DNA of 64,000 nucleotides from contig JACOEM010000015.1 of NCBI GenBank assembly GCA_024998565.1, forward strand, positions 19,903-83,902, written 5' to 3'. The stretch comes from Nitrospira sp. (lineage in GTDB: Bacteria; Nitrospirota; Nitrospiria; Nitrospirales; Nitrospiraceae). The notes below the pieces were generated by a model. The model had not been told where the DNA came from and searched no databases. It saw only the letters and a list, made by a program, of their open reading frames with translations. Each line of letters opens with the position of its first letter. The stretch's first letter is position 1. The position numbers were made by a program, and so were the translations under genes. Below are positions 24,787 through 35,926 of this stretch, piece after piece.

Positions 24787-25739
24787 TTGTGAAGCGGCAT
24801 GGCTGTTCCTCGGGTTTCTGGGGGGTGATATTGTCTCTCCTGCTTGGGTGCGCCGCTACGCCGCCACCGCCTTCCGTTCCCGCGCCCAGGCCTCTAAGCA
24901 CTCAGGTCGAGTCCCTGCGCATGCAAGGAGATCGTTGGATGATCCGGGGGGACTTGGCCCGTGCCGAGGAGGCCTATGAAGAGGCTCGCCGGCTGGCCGA
25001 AAGTCTAGACGATATGAAAGGGCTCATCGGTTCCTTGAACGATCTTGGGTCTGTTGCGCTTAGTCGTGGGGTTGGGCGTGAGGCGATCCAGCTTCATGGG
25101 CAGGCTATCTCCCTGGCGCAACAGGTCGGACAGACGGACCTCCTGATCGTTGGTCTCGTATCGTTGGGGGCGGCAGAATATCAAGAGGGTCGGACTGAGG
25201 AGGCGGGCAGGCATTATCAACAGGCGCTGGATCTCCTTCGGCGGGCAGCGGACCAAAGTACCGAAGCGATTCTCCTGAATAATCTCGGGCTAGTCAGGCA
25301 GGCGGCGGGAGATGCCGGACAAGCAGAACAATTGTTCCGGCAGGCGATGGCCCTGAATCAGGCCGCGGGGCACCTCGCTGCCGAGGCCAGCAATCATGTG
25401 AACCTGGGGATTCTGGCGGAGGAGCGCCGCGAGTATGAAGTCGCGGAACGGGAATTTGAGCGCGCGCTGGAGTTGGACAAGGTTGCGGAGCGCCGGGCGG
25501 AGATTGCCGCCGATCTGTTGCGGCTGGGCCGGGTTGCGGAACGGCGGGGATTTCCCGATCGGGGGCTGGCCTATTCCGAGCGGGCCTACCGTAGTCATCT
25601 GGCGCAAGGGAATCAGGCTCACGCGATTGCGGCGCTCACCGTTGCGTTGGACTGTGCGAAGAGGTTGGGGCTGGTTGCGGAGGTTGCCCGGTTGGAGAAG
25701 GAGTTGAACGGTCTGGCGAGTGCCCATTCCGGACGATAG
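24783..25739 (+). CDS. TPR-repeat lipoprotein in the mla operon
   Basis: 318 residues. The lipobox LLLGC (Cys23) predicts a lipoprotein. After a Pro-rich linker come about six tetratricopeptide repeats, for example 'GDLARAEEAYEEARRLAESL', 'GRTEEAGRHYQQALDLLRRA', 'GDAGQAEQLFRQAMALNQAA' and 'REYEVAEREFERALELDKVA'. It overlaps mlaD by four bases, so it is co-translated and probably works with the transporter, perhaps as an outer-membrane partner or scaffold in place of MlaA/MlaB, which are not seen here. That role is inference; TPR folds only show protein binding. Confidence 0.82.
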   Translation: MIVKRHGCSSGFWGVILSLLLGCAATPPPPSVPAPRPLSTQVESLRMQGDRWMIRGDLARAEEAYEEARRLAESLDDMKGLIGSLNDLGSVALSRGVGREAIQLHGQAISLAQQVGQTDLLIVGLVSLGAAEYQEGRTEEAGRHYQQALDLLRRAADQSTEAILLNNLGLVRQAAGDAGQAEQLFRQAMALNQAAGHLAAEASNHVNLGILAEERREYEVAEREFERALELDKVAERRAEIAADLLRLGRVAERRGFPDRGLAYSERAYRSHLAQGNQAHAIAALTVALDCAKRLGLVAEVARLEKELNGLASAHSGR

Positions 25740-25766
25740 GGAGGCCCCGATCATCGGTTGTCGCGG

Positions 25767-28079
25767 TTACTTGATGGCGACGGCTTTGACTTCCTTATAG
25801 GTCGTGTGGCCTTGCAGCACTTTCTGGATCCCATCCTGGACCAGAGTCGTCATGCCCTCCGACATGCCGACCTTCAGCATCTCATCGGTTTTGGCTTTGT
25901 TTTGAATCAGCTTCTTCATCTGGTCTGTGCCCAGGAGCAGTTCGTGTAACGCCACGCGGCCCTTCAACCCCGTCCGATTGCAGGTGTCGCAGCCTTTGCC
26001 TCGATAGAGCCTGAAATTAGCGTCGAATGTAACGCCCAACGTGTCCCAGTATTCAGGGCCATATCCCAATCGCAGCTCTTCGTACTCTTCTTTTGACGGC
26101 TGATACGCCTCCCGACAATCCTTACAGATTCGTCTGGCCAGACGTTGGGCGAGCACTCCCAGCATGGCGTCGGCAAAACTGAACGAGTCGCAGCCCATGT
26201 CGAGCAGACGGGTAATGGTTTCCACCGCGCTGTTGGTGTGCAAGGTGCTGAGCACCAAGTGACCGGTCAGCGAGGCCTCGATGCCTGTGTCTGCGGTTTC
26301 TTTGTCCCGCATTTCTCCGACCATGATGACATCCGGATCGGCCCGAAGAAACGCGCGCATGGCGGCGGCAAAGGTGAAGCCGATTTTGGAATGCACCTGT
26401 ACCTGCCGAAGTCCGTATTGTGTGATTTCGACGGGGTCTTCCGCTGTCCAGATCTTGATGTCCGGCGTATTGATGTAACCAAGCACCGAGTGCAGCGTGG
26501 TGGTTTTGCCTGATCCAGTCGGTCCCACGCAGAGAATGATGCCGTACGGCTTTTCCGCGATACTTTTGATTTCGCGCAGATTCCGTTCCGAGAATCCCAT
26601 CTTGTCCACCGGCAACGGTTCGCTCGCGGCCAGAATACGCATGACCACGTCTTCGTTGTAGCCGGCGGTTGGAATGGTGGCGACGCGCAGCTCGATTTCC
26701 TTGTTCTCGCCGATCTTGAATTTGATCTTTCCGTCCTGCGGTTTTCGCCGTTCCGCGATGTCGAGGCTCGCCATGATCTTGAGCCGGGAGACGATCGCGC
26801 GACGATAGCTCGGTGGAATTTTCATGTACTCGAAGCAATCGCCGTCGACCCGGAACCGCACGAGGGTATCGCGCTTTTCACCATAGGGTTCGATGTGAAT
26901 ATCGGAAGTGCCTTGCCGGAAGGCGTCGGCGATGATCTGATTGGCCAGACGCACGATGGCGTTGTCGTTTTCGTCGAGCCCTGCACTGGACGCGTCTTCC
27001 TGAGCCTCAAGTTGGGATTCGTTCACCAGCTCGCCGAGAATGTCGGACACATTCTCGTTCATCTTGTTGGTGATGTCCGGAGTGCCGGTCGTGCTGGCAA
27101 GGAAGAGGGTAATATCGCGACGGAGACTGACGGCAAAGCGGATGTTCAGGCCGGGGAAGGTGCGTTTGATGTCCTGGACGCGATCCAGATCGCCGGGGTC
27201 GTCGGTCAGAATTTCAATCGCCGCACGGTCGCGCTTGAGCGGCATCCAATGATTTTTCTTGAGGTAGTCGACATTGAGATTCTTGAGCAGTTCGATATCG
27301 ACGATCGTCCGCTCGTTGTATTCGATGTAGGGGCATTTGTGGAAATTGGCGAGCGACTTGCCGAGTTCCGCTTTGGGTACTTTATATTTTTCGATGAGCA
27401 GCGACTCGATGTCGGTGGTCCCTTTTTTGGCCTCCGCGAGCGCATTGTCCAAATCCTGCTGAGAAATCTTTCCGTTGGTCAGCAGATAGTCGAATTTCGA
27501 GGGAGGCTTTTTCGACGTTTTCCTGAGCGCATAAAAGGCCGTGCCTAATGCCTTGGCGATCTCGGCGACACATTCCTCGTCTTTGCGCGTGAACCGTCCG
27601 CCGCTCTTCTTGTTGAGCAGCTGGATGACGCCCATGAGATATTTGTTCTCGGCGACGACGGGATAGGTGAGCACCTGTTTGGTTTTGAAGCCGGTGTTTT
27701 TGTCGTAGGAGGCATCGTGGGTGAGCGAGGGATGGATGGCGCTCAGTTCGACCGGGCTGTAAGCGTCGCCGACATTGACCGGGCGAAGGTACTTGGCGCA
27801 GAACCCGGCAAGGCTCTGTTCGGTGATCGGGGTGCGGACTTCCTGAACGGTATCGAGATGGGGGATTTTAGAGAAGATCTCCTTCTTTTCCGAATCCACC
27901 ACAAACAGCGTCAGATCTTCCGCGTCGAAACAGCCCAGGATCTCATGACGCAGATCCAGCAGGATTTGGTCGACGTCGGCTGCGGCGAGAATTTGCGCGC
28001 TGATCCGCTTGACGTTTTCCGCGTTGCCGGATTTGAAAGTCGCGTCGCCTAGACCGGGCAGCGGGGGCTTGGGCTGCAT
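25767..28079 (-). CDS. GspE/PilB-family type II secretion or type IV pilus ATPase with GAF domain
   Basis: 770 residues. A GAF-like domain occupies about 25-185 ('DLTLFVVDSEKKEIFSKIPH', 'LMGVIQLLNKKSGGRFTRKD'), then a MshEN/T2SSE N-terminal domain (190-330), then the ATPase domain with Walker A 'CVGPTGSGKTTTLHSVL', Asp box 'IKIWTAEDPVE', Walker B 'DPDVIMVGEMRDKETAD', His box 'HLVLSTLHTNSAVE' and a zinc-binding pair of CxxC motifs ('CKDCREAY', 'CDTCNRTGLKGR'). It powers pilus extension or secretion. The GAF fusion may sense a nucleotide. I use ATG 28079, with GGAG eight bases upstream; TTG 28082 is the codon before. No pilin or secretin genes are adjacent. Confidence 0.9.
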   Translation of the reverse strand: MQPKPPLPGLGDATFKSGNAENVKRISAQILAAADVDQILLDLRHEILGCFDAEDLTLFVVDSEKKEIFSKIPHLDTVQEVRTPITEQSLAGFCAKYLRPVNVGDAYSPVELSAIHPSLTHDASYDKNTGFKTKQVLTYPVVAENKYLMGVIQLLNKKSGGRFTRKDEECVAEIAKALGTAFYALRKTSKKPPSKFDYLLTNGKISQQDLDNALAEAKKGTTDIESLLIEKYKVPKAELGKSLANFHKCPYIEYNERTIVDIELLKNLNVDYLKKNHWMPLKRDRAAIEILTDDPGDLDRVQDIKRTFPGLNIRFAVSLRRDITLFLASTTGTPDITNKMNENVSDILGELVNESQLEAQEDASSAGLDENDNAIVRLANQIIADAFRQGTSDIHIEPYGEKRDTLVRFRVDGDCFEYMKIPPSYRRAIVSRLKIMASLDIAERRKPQDGKIKFKIGENKEIELRVATIPTAGYNEDVVMRILAASEPLPVDKMGFSERNLREIKSIAEKPYGIILCVGPTGSGKTTTLHSVLGYINTPDIKIWTAEDPVEITQYGLRQVQVHSKIGFTFAAAMRAFLRADPDVIMVGEMRDKETADTGIEASLTGHLVLSTLHTNSAVETITRLLDMGCDSFSFADAMLGVLAQRLARRICKDCREAYQPSKEEYEELRLGYGPEYWDTLGVTFDANFRLYRGKGCDTCNRTGLKGRVALHELLLGTDQMKKLIQNKAKTDEMLKVGMSEGMTTLVQDGIQKVLQGHTTYKEVKAVAIK

Positions 28080-28162
28080 CAAGTTGTCTCCAAAACGGCT
28101 CGCGCAGAGGGCGGTTGCGGTGTCGGCCGGAATTCGAACGCCGGGCTTCTTCCGTGTGAGTC

Positions 28163-28190
28163 AGTGTATCGCAACGCGCCGTCAAGGCAA
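28163..28190 (-). promoter_or_regulatory. Candidate promoter for the GspE/PilB-type gene
   Basis: Minus strand: TTGCCT (28190-28185), 16 bases, TACACT (28168-28163). It lies in the 210-base gap after proS and gives a leader of about 75 bases. Confidence 0.4.
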
Positions 28191-28292
28191 GCAAAAGACA
28201 CTTTCCCAAACCGGTCCTGCCGAGTGTGTGAGGACCTATCCGAAGGAGTGAAGTTCTGTCAGGCGAGTGAACGATTGAATCGGTTGATGCAG

Positions 28293-29999
28293 CTAGGAAG
28301 CGGCTTTCAGGAATGAGGACAGCAGGGAGAGCACCTGGTCGGGAGCGACTTTTTGAGTCTCGCCGGTATGACGAAGCTTGAGCTCGACCTGACCTTGCGC
28401 CAACCCTTTCTCCCCGATGACCAAGTGATAGGGGGCACCGATCAGATCGGCGTCGTTGAACTTGACCCCGGCGCGTTCGTCGCGGTCGTCCCACAAGACT
28501 TCGATACCGGCCTCCTGCATGGTGCGATAGAGGGTCTCGGCCAATTGCGTGACTGGTTGAGACTGGCTGAGCGGCAACAGGGTGACATGGAAGGGTGCGA
28601 TGGGAACCGGCCACTTGATGCCTTTCGCATCGTGATTCTGCTCAACCGAAGCCGCAGCGGTTCGGCTCACGCCGATTCCGTAGCAGCCCATGACCGCCAA
28701 CTGTTCCTGTCCCTGTACATCCAGGAAGGTGGCCTTCATCGCCTGGCTGTATTTTGTCCCCAACATAAAGACATGGCCGACTTCGATGCCCTTGGCCGTC
28801 TTCAGGGTGCCGTCTTTGCGGGGTGAACCATCACCGGCGCGTGCATTGCGGAGATCGGCAAACTGATCCACCTTGAAATCGCGTTCCCAGTTGGCGTCTA
28901 CGAAATGGGTGTCGGTCTGGTTGGCTCCGACGACGAAGTTGGCCATGGCTTTCACGGCCCAGTCGCCAATGATGCGGACCTGCTTCAACCCAACCGGCCC
29001 AACGAATCCGACCGGCGCGCCCGTGAGGCCGGGAACCAGCTCGGGTTTCAGCAGTTCAATCTCCGGCACACCCAGGAGGCGTTTGACCTTGATCTCATTG
29101 ACGTCATGATCGCCGCGGACCAGGACGGCGACCGTCTCTTTGCCCGTGCTGTAGAGCAGCGTCTTGACCAGTTGTCTCGGCTCAATTTTCAGGAAGGCCG
29201 TGACTTCCTCCACGGTTCGTCGGTTCGGGGTTGAGACCGGCGTAAGCGGGCGGTGAGCCGAATTGTCAGCGGTATCCGGAGGGAGGACTTCGGCGCGTTC
29301 GACGTTGGCGGCGTAGGTGCCGTCTTCACTATAGACGATCGTCTCCTCGCCGGTCTCCGCCAGCACCATGAACTCATGGGACGACGTGCCCCCGATCAAC
29401 CCGGTGTCGGCTTCCACAGGACGGAAGGTGAGGCCGCAGCGCGTGAAGATGCGGTTGTACGCGTCGTACATTTTTTGATAATTCAGCCTGGCCCCGGCTT
29501 CATCCCGATCGAAGCTGTACGCGTCCTTCATGATGAATTCGCGGCCGCGCATCAATCCGAAGCGTGGACGGATCTCGTCCCGGAATTTCGTCTGAATCTG
29601 ATAGAAATTCAACGGCATCTGCCGGTAGGAGCGAACTTCCCGGCGGAAGAGATCGGTGATCACTTCCTCGTGTGTCGGTCCGAGACAGAAATCGCGCTCG
29701 TGCCGGTCCTTGAACCGCAGCAACTCCTTGCCATAGAAGTCCCAACGTCCGGTTTCTCGCCAGAGCTCCGCCGGAGAGGCGATGGGCATGAGCAGTTCCT
29801 GCGCTCCCGCCCGATTCATCTCTTCGCGAACGATGCGTTCGATTTTACGGAGCACTCGCAGGCCCAGCGGGAGATAGGTGTAGATGCCGGCTGCGACTTT
29901 CCGGATCAGGCCGGCGCGCAGCATGAGGCGATGGCTGACCGTTTCAGCCTCGCCTGGATCTTCTCGCAATGTGGGGATAAGGGTTTCGGAAACGCGCAT
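28293..29999 (-). CDS. proS: Prolyl-tRNA synthetase
   Basis: 568 residues, bacterial-type ProRS. Class II motifs are visible: motif 1 'GAQELLMPIASPAELWRETG', motif 2 'FRDEIRPRFGLMRGREFIMK' and motif 3 'GCYGIGVSRTAAASVEQNHD'. Between motifs 2 and 3 lies the inserted YbaK-like editing domain (about 220-400) with 'VEEVTAFLKIEPRQLVKTLL'. The C-terminal anticodon-binding domain includes 'WDDRDERAGVKFNDADLIGA'. It charges tRNA-Pro. The ATG at 29999 lies six bases after the rseP stop, closing the uppS-cdsA-dxr-rseP-proS operon. Confidence 0.96.
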   Translation of the reverse strand: MRVSETLIPTLREDPGEAETVSHRLMLRAGLIRKVAAGIYTYLPLGLRVLRKIERIVREEMNRAGAQELLMPIASPAELWRETGRWDFYGKELLRFKDRHERDFCLGPTHEEVITDLFRREVRSYRQMPLNFYQIQTKFRDEIRPRFGLMRGREFIMKDAYSFDRDEAGARLNYQKMYDAYNRIFTRCGLTFRPVEADTGLIGGTSSHEFMVLAETGEETIVYSEDGTYAANVERAEVLPPDTADNSAHRPLTPVSTPNRRTVEEVTAFLKIEPRQLVKTLLYSTGKETVAVLVRGDHDVNEIKVKRLLGVPEIELLKPELVPGLTGAPVGFVGPVGLKQVRIIGDWAVKAMANFVVGANQTDTHFVDANWERDFKVDQFADLRNARAGDGSPRKDGTLKTAKGIEVGHVFMLGTKYSQAMKATFLDVQGQEQLAVMGCYGIGVSRTAAASVEQNHDAKGIKWPVPIAPFHVTLLPLSQSQPVTQLAETLYRTMQEAGIEVLWDDRDERAGVKFNDADLIGAPYHLVIGEKGLAQGQVELKLRHTGETQKVAPDQVLSLLSSFLKAAS

Positions 30000-30005
30000 G
30001 TGGGT

Positions 30006-31397
30006 TTATGGGGAAATCAGCCGCTCGATATCGTTCCAGAACGCAAAAATCATGATGCCGACCAGGAGAACCAGTCCCACCTGTTGTGCCAGTTCTCGCT
30101 GCCGATCTTCAAGTGGTTTTCTACGAATGGCCTCAATAAAGAAAAATAAAAGATGGCCGCCGTCCAAAATGGGAATGGGCAGCAGATTGAGCACGCCCAG
30201 GTTGATGCTCAGCATGGCCATCAAGAACACCAAGCTGGAGGTCCCCTGCTCAGCGGCGTCTCCTGCGGTTTTTGCGATCGTGAGCGGCCCGCCGATGTTC
30301 TTGCGGGAGATATCTCCCGTGATGATTTTGTAGATGCCCACCACCGTCAGTTCGGTCCATCCCCAGGTGGCCTGCGCGCCCAGCCACGGGGCCTTGAGCG
30401 GTTCGTTCGTCTGGAGAATGGTTTGGTTTTGGGCGGAAATGCCGATCTTGCCGATCTCCGTCGGCTTTCCCTCTACGGTGGCCTTTTCGCCCATCGGGGT
30501 CACGGAGAGCGTCTGCGTGGAACCGCCCCGCTGAACATCAAATTGGAGTGCGCGGTTCGGGCTTTCACGCACGAGGGCGGTCATCTGCGACCAGGTGAAG
30601 ATGTCGTGTCCGTCGATTCGGACGACACGATCCCCTGCCGACAGGCCTGCTGCCTGCGCGCGGGATCCGGGGATGACGGCCGTAATGACCGGCGCCCGCT
30701 CCTCAATGCCAAGCTGGAAAACGGTTGTTGGTTTGCCGTTGTCCTGGACGGTCGTTTTGCTCGGGGTGACCAGCACCGTTTTGACCTGTTCCCCGCGCGT
30801 CAGGTCCAGCGTGAGCTGTTTCCCGTTGCTTTGAGCGATGTATTTCAGGAGTTCGGCGTTCGTCGAGATTTCTTTTTCGTTCACCCGGATGACCCGGTCG
30901 CCGGGCTTCAGACCGGCTTGGTCGGCCGGTGATCCGGGGAGTACGGCTTCGACTTCAGGAATGATGTCCTTGAAGCTTGGGACCGGCAGCGTATAACCGA
31001 GCCCGATATAGGCCGTATAGATCAGATAGGCGAGGATGAAGTTGAAGATCGGACCGGCCGCGACGATGAGTGTCTTGCCCCACAGCGACTGATGGACAAA
31101 CGCCCGTTTCTTGTCTTCCGGCGTCAGGGTTTCGTGCTCGTCTTCGCCGAAGAGCTTCACATATCCGCCCAGGGGCACGACCGATAACAGATATTCCGTT
31201 TCTCCGATCTGGCGCCCGAAAATCTTCGGCCCAAACCCGAGCGAAAACTTCAGGACTTTCACCCCGACCCAGCGCGCAGCGAGAAAATGTCCCATTTCGT
31301 GAAAGGCGACGAGGACGCCCAACACCACCAGGAACGGAAGCGCCCAGTGGGTCAGAAGCGACACCACATCAGGAGACCAGGCAAAGGCTGTTCCCAC
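30006..31397 (-). CDS. rseP: Site-2 intramembrane protease RseP
   Basis: 463 residues. The zinc site HExxH is 'AFHEMGHFLAARWVG' (His33, Glu34, His37) in the first membrane helix; the partner motif is 'NLLPIPILDGGHLLFFF' near the C-terminus. Two PDZ domains lie between (about 130-210 and 220-300), each with 'GLKPGDRVIRVNEKEI'-type carboxylate loops. RseP cleaves anti-sigma factors and remnant signal peptides within the membrane. The GTG start follows AAGGAGT. It sits between dxr and proS, a common arrangement. Confidence 0.95.
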   Translation of the reverse strand: MGTAFAWSPDVVSLLTHWALPFLVVLGVLVAFHEMGHFLAARWVGVKVLKFSLGFGPKIFGRQIGETEYLLSVVPLGGYVKLFGEDEHETLTPEDKKRAFVHQSLWGKTLIVAAGPIFNFILAYLIYTAYIGLGYTLPVPSFKDIIPEVEAVLPGSPADQAGLKPGDRVIRVNEKEISTNAELLKYIAQSNGKQLTLDLTRGEQVKTVLVTPSKTTVQDNGKPTTVFQLGIEERAPVITAVIPGSRAQAAGLSAGDRVVRIDGHDIFTWSQMTALVRESPNRALQFDVQRGGSTQTLSVTPMGEKATVEGKPTEIGKIGISAQNQTILQTNEPLKAPWLGAQATWGWTELTVVGIYKIITGDISRKNIGGPLTIAKTAGDAAEQGTSSLVFLMAMLSINLGVLNLLPIPILDGGHLLFFFIEAIRRKPLEDRQRELAQQVGLVLLVGIMIFAFWNDIERLISP

Positions 31398-31422
31398 AAC
31401 AACACTCCTTGGGTTTAGGGTA

Positions 31423-32583
31423 TTACCGCGTCAAGGCATGCACAAGAGACTCGGCTTTGTCGCGAGCCCAGCGATCGGCTTCCAGCGCATCGTCGAGGCC
31501 GTCGATCGGACGCGACGCATGAGACTCCATTGTACTCCGAATAATCTCCGGAATATCGAGAAAACGAATTCCGTTCTGAAGGAATGCTTCCACGGCCACT
31601 TCGTTGGCGGCATTCATCGTGGCCGGCATGGTTCCGCCGATCCGTAACGCCTCATAACCGAGCTGCAAACAGGGGAATCGAGCATGGTCGGGTTTGAAAA
31701 ACGTTAAGGTGCTGATCTCCGTCAGATCGAGCGAGGGAAGGTCTAACGGCATCCGTTCAGGATACCGCATGGCATAAGAAATCGGTGTTCGCATGTCGGG
31801 AAGGCCCAGCTGCGCAATCACCGACCGGTCTCTGTATTCTACCAGAGAATGGATGATGCTCTCGCGGTGCACCAGGACCTCGATCTGCGTCTCCGGAATA
31901 TCAAAGAGCCAGCGCGCCTCAATGACTTCCAGTCCTTTGTTCATCAGTGTGGCCGAGTCGATCGTGATCTTGGAGCCCATTTTCCAGTTCGGGTGCTGCA
32001 GGGCGCGCTCGGGACTGACGTCCTGGAGTTGCTCGCGAGAGAAGCCCCAGAGCGGGCCGCCGGAGGCGGTGAGAATGATACGTTTGACGTCCTCGCGCCG
32101 GTGTCCTTCGAGCGACTGGAAGATGGCGCTATGTTCGCTGTCGATGGGGAAAATGCGGACGTGATGTTTCTTGGCTTCCGCCTGCATCAATGCGCCGGCC
32201 ATGACCATCGGCTCCTTGTTGGCGAGCGCGATCTGTTTGCCGGCTCGAATGGCCGCCAGCGTCGGAAGTAGCCCTGCGCCGCCGACGATGGCGGAAATGA
32301 CCAGTTCAGCGTCCTCTGACTGCGCGACTTCGGCCACGCCTTCGTCACCGGCAAGAATCTTGACGGGGAGGTCGGTGCATCGATCGCGCAATCTTGCCGC
32401 CGCCGCCTCGTTGGCGAGCGCCGCGAAGGCAGGACGGAACTTGCGGATCTGCGCCTCGAGTTTCTCGTCGTTCGAGCCGGCGGTCAGGCCGACCACACGA
32501 AACTCTTGCGGAAACCGGTCCACGATATCGAGCGTGTTCGTTCCGATCGAGCCGGTCGAACCCAGAATGACGATGTTTTTCAT
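31423..32583 (-). CDS. dxr: 1-deoxy-D-xylulose 5-phosphate reductoisomerase
   Basis: 386 residues. N-terminal NADPH-binding 'ILGSTGSIGTNTLDIV' and the catalytic region 'FPIDSEHSAIFQSLEGHRRE', 'LTASGGPLWGFSREQLQDVS' and 'WKMGSKITIDSATLMNKGLE' fit Dxr, which converts DXP to MEP, the second step of the non-mevalonate isoprenoid pathway. Placed beside uppS, which uses the resulting isoprenoids. The ATG at 32583 is chosen over a longer frame because GGAG lies seven bases upstream and homology begins there. Confidence 0.96.
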   Translation of the reverse strand: MKNIVILGSTGSIGTNTLDIVDRFPQEFRVVGLTAGSNDEKLEAQIRKFRPAFAALANEAAAARLRDRCTDLPVKILAGDEGVAEVAQSEDAELVISAIVGGAGLLPTLAAIRAGKQIALANKEPMVMAGALMQAEAKKHHVRIFPIDSEHSAIFQSLEGHRREDVKRIILTASGGPLWGFSREQLQDVSPERALQHPNWKMGSKITIDSATLMNKGLEVIEARWLFDIPETQIEVLVHRESIIHSLVEYRDRSVIAQLGLPDMRTPISYAMRYPERMPLDLPSLDLTEISTLTFFKPDHARFPCLQLGYEALRIGGTMPATMNAANEVAVEAFLQNGIRFLDIPEIIRSTMESHASRPIDGLDDALEADRWARDKAESLVHALTR

Positions 32584-32615
32584 AGCGTGCTCCAGAACGG
32601 GCGGACAATCATCTG

Positions 32616-33464
32616 TCACCCGTTGTTGACGATCGTGACATAGTAGTAAAAGGCCGGGCCGGTGAACAAGAGGCTATCCAGGCGGTCCAGCATGCCTCCA
32701 TGGCCCGGGATGAGGGCCCCGGAGTCTTTGAATCCCGCGCTGCGTTTCATCGCCGATTCCGCCAGGTCGCCGACGAGGCCGGTAATGGTAAGGATCATTC
32801 CGAGCGCCAGACAATCGATCAACGAGAAAGCGGGCAGGAACCAGGCGCGCGCGACGACAGCCATCACGCAGGCGAGGACGAGGCCACCGGCCAATCCCTC
32901 GTAGGTTTTTTTCGGGCTGATGACCGGCGCCAGCGCGTGCCGCCCCATGGACTTTCCCGCCACATAGGCGCCGGTATCACCGGCCCACGTGACCAGGAAG
33001 ACAAAGAAAATCAGCAGGGCGCCGTCGGGCAGCCCTCTCGTGAGCACAAGATAGCTGAGCGTGAGGCCGAGATAGAGTACGCCCATGATCAGCACCATCC
33101 CGTCCGTGAGCGAGTCGCGCAGCGACTTTCCTGAGACCAGGGGCATGCAGAGCGCGATCGCCAGGGTCCCGAGCAGTACTGCACGGTCGGTGATGACGGT
33201 CGGCCACTGCGCGCCGCCGATCAGGAGCCCAGTCGCCCCGACGCCCAGCCAGCACCACCATGGCCAAGGAGCCTGTCCCAAATGGAGCCGATAAAACTCC
33301 CCGGCTGCGAGCATGCCGGCAATGGCGGCCAGGCCCAAGAACGCGATCGGGCCAAGATCGTGAACGAGGTAATAAAAGATCGGTAGAAACACCGCGGCTG
33401 CTAGTACACGACGAACCGTTTCGGATGAAGATCGTGGTCGAGTGCTGTCCACTGTGGGCGGCAT
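32616..33464 (-). CDS. cdsA: Phosphatidate cytidylyltransferase
   Basis: 282 residues, about eight membrane segments ('VLAAAVFLPIFYYLVHD', 'GMVLIMGVLYLGLTLSYLVL'). The CdsA signature is present at the C-terminal end: 'VGDLAESAMKRSAGFKDSGA' followed by 'IPGHGGMLDRLDSLLF', preceded by 'WAGDTGAYVAGKSMGRH' and 'SPKKTYEGLAGG'. It makes CDP-diacylglycerol for phospholipid synthesis. The ATG at 33464 is preferred; a GTG at 33500 would add 12 residues that look non-conserved. It is third-to-second in the operon, 32 bases before dxr. Confidence 0.95.
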   Translation of the reverse strand: MPPTVDSTRPRSSSETVRRVLAAAVFLPIFYYLVHDLGPIAFLGLAAIAGMLAAGEFYRLHLGQAPWPWWCWLGVGATGLLIGGAQWPTVITDRAVLLGTLAIALCMPLVSGKSLRDSLTDGMVLIMGVLYLGLTLSYLVLTRGLPDGALLIFFVFLVTWAGDTGAYVAGKSMGRHALAPVISPKKTYEGLAGGLVLACVMAVVARAWFLPAFSLIDCLALGMILTITGLVGDLAESAMKRSAGFKDSGALIPGHGGMLDRLDSLLFTGPAFYYYVTIVNNG

Positions 33465-33507
33465 AGTCTTCTCGCACTGAAAAGCTCCTGGTTTCACCAC
33501 GGAGAAG

Positions 33508-34293
33508 CTAGGAGGAGACGCTGCTGAGCACCCGGCCGAAGCGGCGTTCGCGCCGCTGGTATTCGATCAGCGCGACCAACGTTTCGCGCCGCCGGAAATC
33601 AGGCCAGAGTGTCGGGGTGAAGTACAGTTCCGTATAGGCCAGTTGCCACAACAGGAAATTGCTGATGCGCGTTTCGCCGCTGGTGCGGATCAGGAGGTCC
33701 GGATCGGGAAGGTTGTGGGTGTATAGGGCCTGTTGCATGGCCTGTTCATCGATCTGATCCGGTGAAAGCCGGCCGCTCTGCACGGCCCGGGCGAGTTCTT
33801 TGGCGGCATCGACCAGTTCGGCACGGCCACCGTAGCTCAAGGCCACATTGAGGATGAGTTTGTCCAAGTGGGCGGTTTCCTGCTCCGTCGTGCGGACCCA
33901 TTGTAACGCGGACGGGGGAAGGGCTGTGACCCGGCCGATGGTCTGAAAGCGCACGCCCTTTTCAACCAGGCTGGATCGCTCCGTGGACAAATAATGTTCC
34001 AGCAGGCCCATCAACGCGGTGATTTCCTGGGCGGGCCGGTTCCAATTTTCCTGCGAAAACGCATAAATCGTGAGGACCTTGATCCCCAGCTCCAAAGAAA
34101 GGGAGATCAATTCCCGCACGGACTTGATGCCTTCCTGGTGTCCGGCAATGCGCGGGAGACCCCGTAGCTCGGCCCAACGGCCGTTGCCGTCCATAATCAC
34201 GGCCAGATGTTTCGGCAGCAGGTCCGGTTCGAGTTGCGAGAGCAGATCAGAGTCGGGGGCAGGCTCGATATCGCGTGATCGAGAATCGTTCAT
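33508..34293 (-). CDS. uppS: Undecaprenyl diphosphate synthase (cis-prenyltransferase)
   Basis: 261 residues. The catalytic 'VIMDGNGRWAELRGLPRIAG' (Asp35) and later blocks 'TIYAFSQENWNRP', 'ALSYGGRAELVDAAK', 'DLLIRTSGETRISNFLLWQL' and 'YTELYFTPTLWPDF' are those of the Z-farnesyl/undecaprenyl diphosphate synthase family, producing the C55 carrier for peptidoglycan and polysaccharide. It leads the operon uppS-cdsA-dxr-rseP-proS and has a good promoter at 34351-34379. Confidence 0.96.
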   Translation of the reverse strand: MNDSRSRDIEPAPDSDLLSQLEPDLLPKHLAVIMDGNGRWAELRGLPRIAGHQEGIKSVRELISLSLELGIKVLTIYAFSQENWNRPAQEITALMGLLEHYLSTERSSLVEKGVRFQTIGRVTALPPSALQWVRTTEQETAHLDKLILNVALSYGGRAELVDAAKELARAVQSGRLSPDQIDEQAMQQALYTHNLPDPDLLIRTSGETRISNFLLWQLAYTELYFTPTLWPDFRRRETLVALIEYQRRERRFGRVLSSVSS

Positions 34294-34350
34294 GGAACGG
34301 CGTGAGCACCTTTTTTCTTAAACTATGTGGATCCTCGGGGAAGTAAAGCG

Positions 34351-34379
34351 AGTCTAGCGGTGGGGTCAGGGAAAGTCAA
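34351..34379 (-). promoter_or_regulatory. Sigma70-type promoter for the uppS operon
   Basis: Minus strand: TTGACT (34379-34374), 17 bases, TAGACT (34356-34351). The leader to the ATG at 34293 would be about 50 bases and includes an A-rich stretch. Confidence 0.65.
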
Positions 34380-34430
34380 ACAGTATTTCCCAATTTCGCT
34401 GTATTTGCAGATGGTTCGAGCGTGTTTGCA

Positions 34431-34460
34431 TTGCGCCTCCGGAAAAGAGTGCGTTATACT
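34431..34460 (+). promoter_or_regulatory. Sigma70-type promoter for tldD-pmbA
   Basis: TTGCGC (34431-34436), 18 bases, TATACT (34455-34460). The leader is about 20 bases with GAGAGGAG before the ATG at 34488. It is divergent from the uppS promoter. Confidence 0.6.
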
Positions 34461-34487
34461 CACGCACCGTACGAGAGGAGCACATGC

Positions 34488-35924
<1,437 letters not shown>

Positions 35925-35926
35925 CC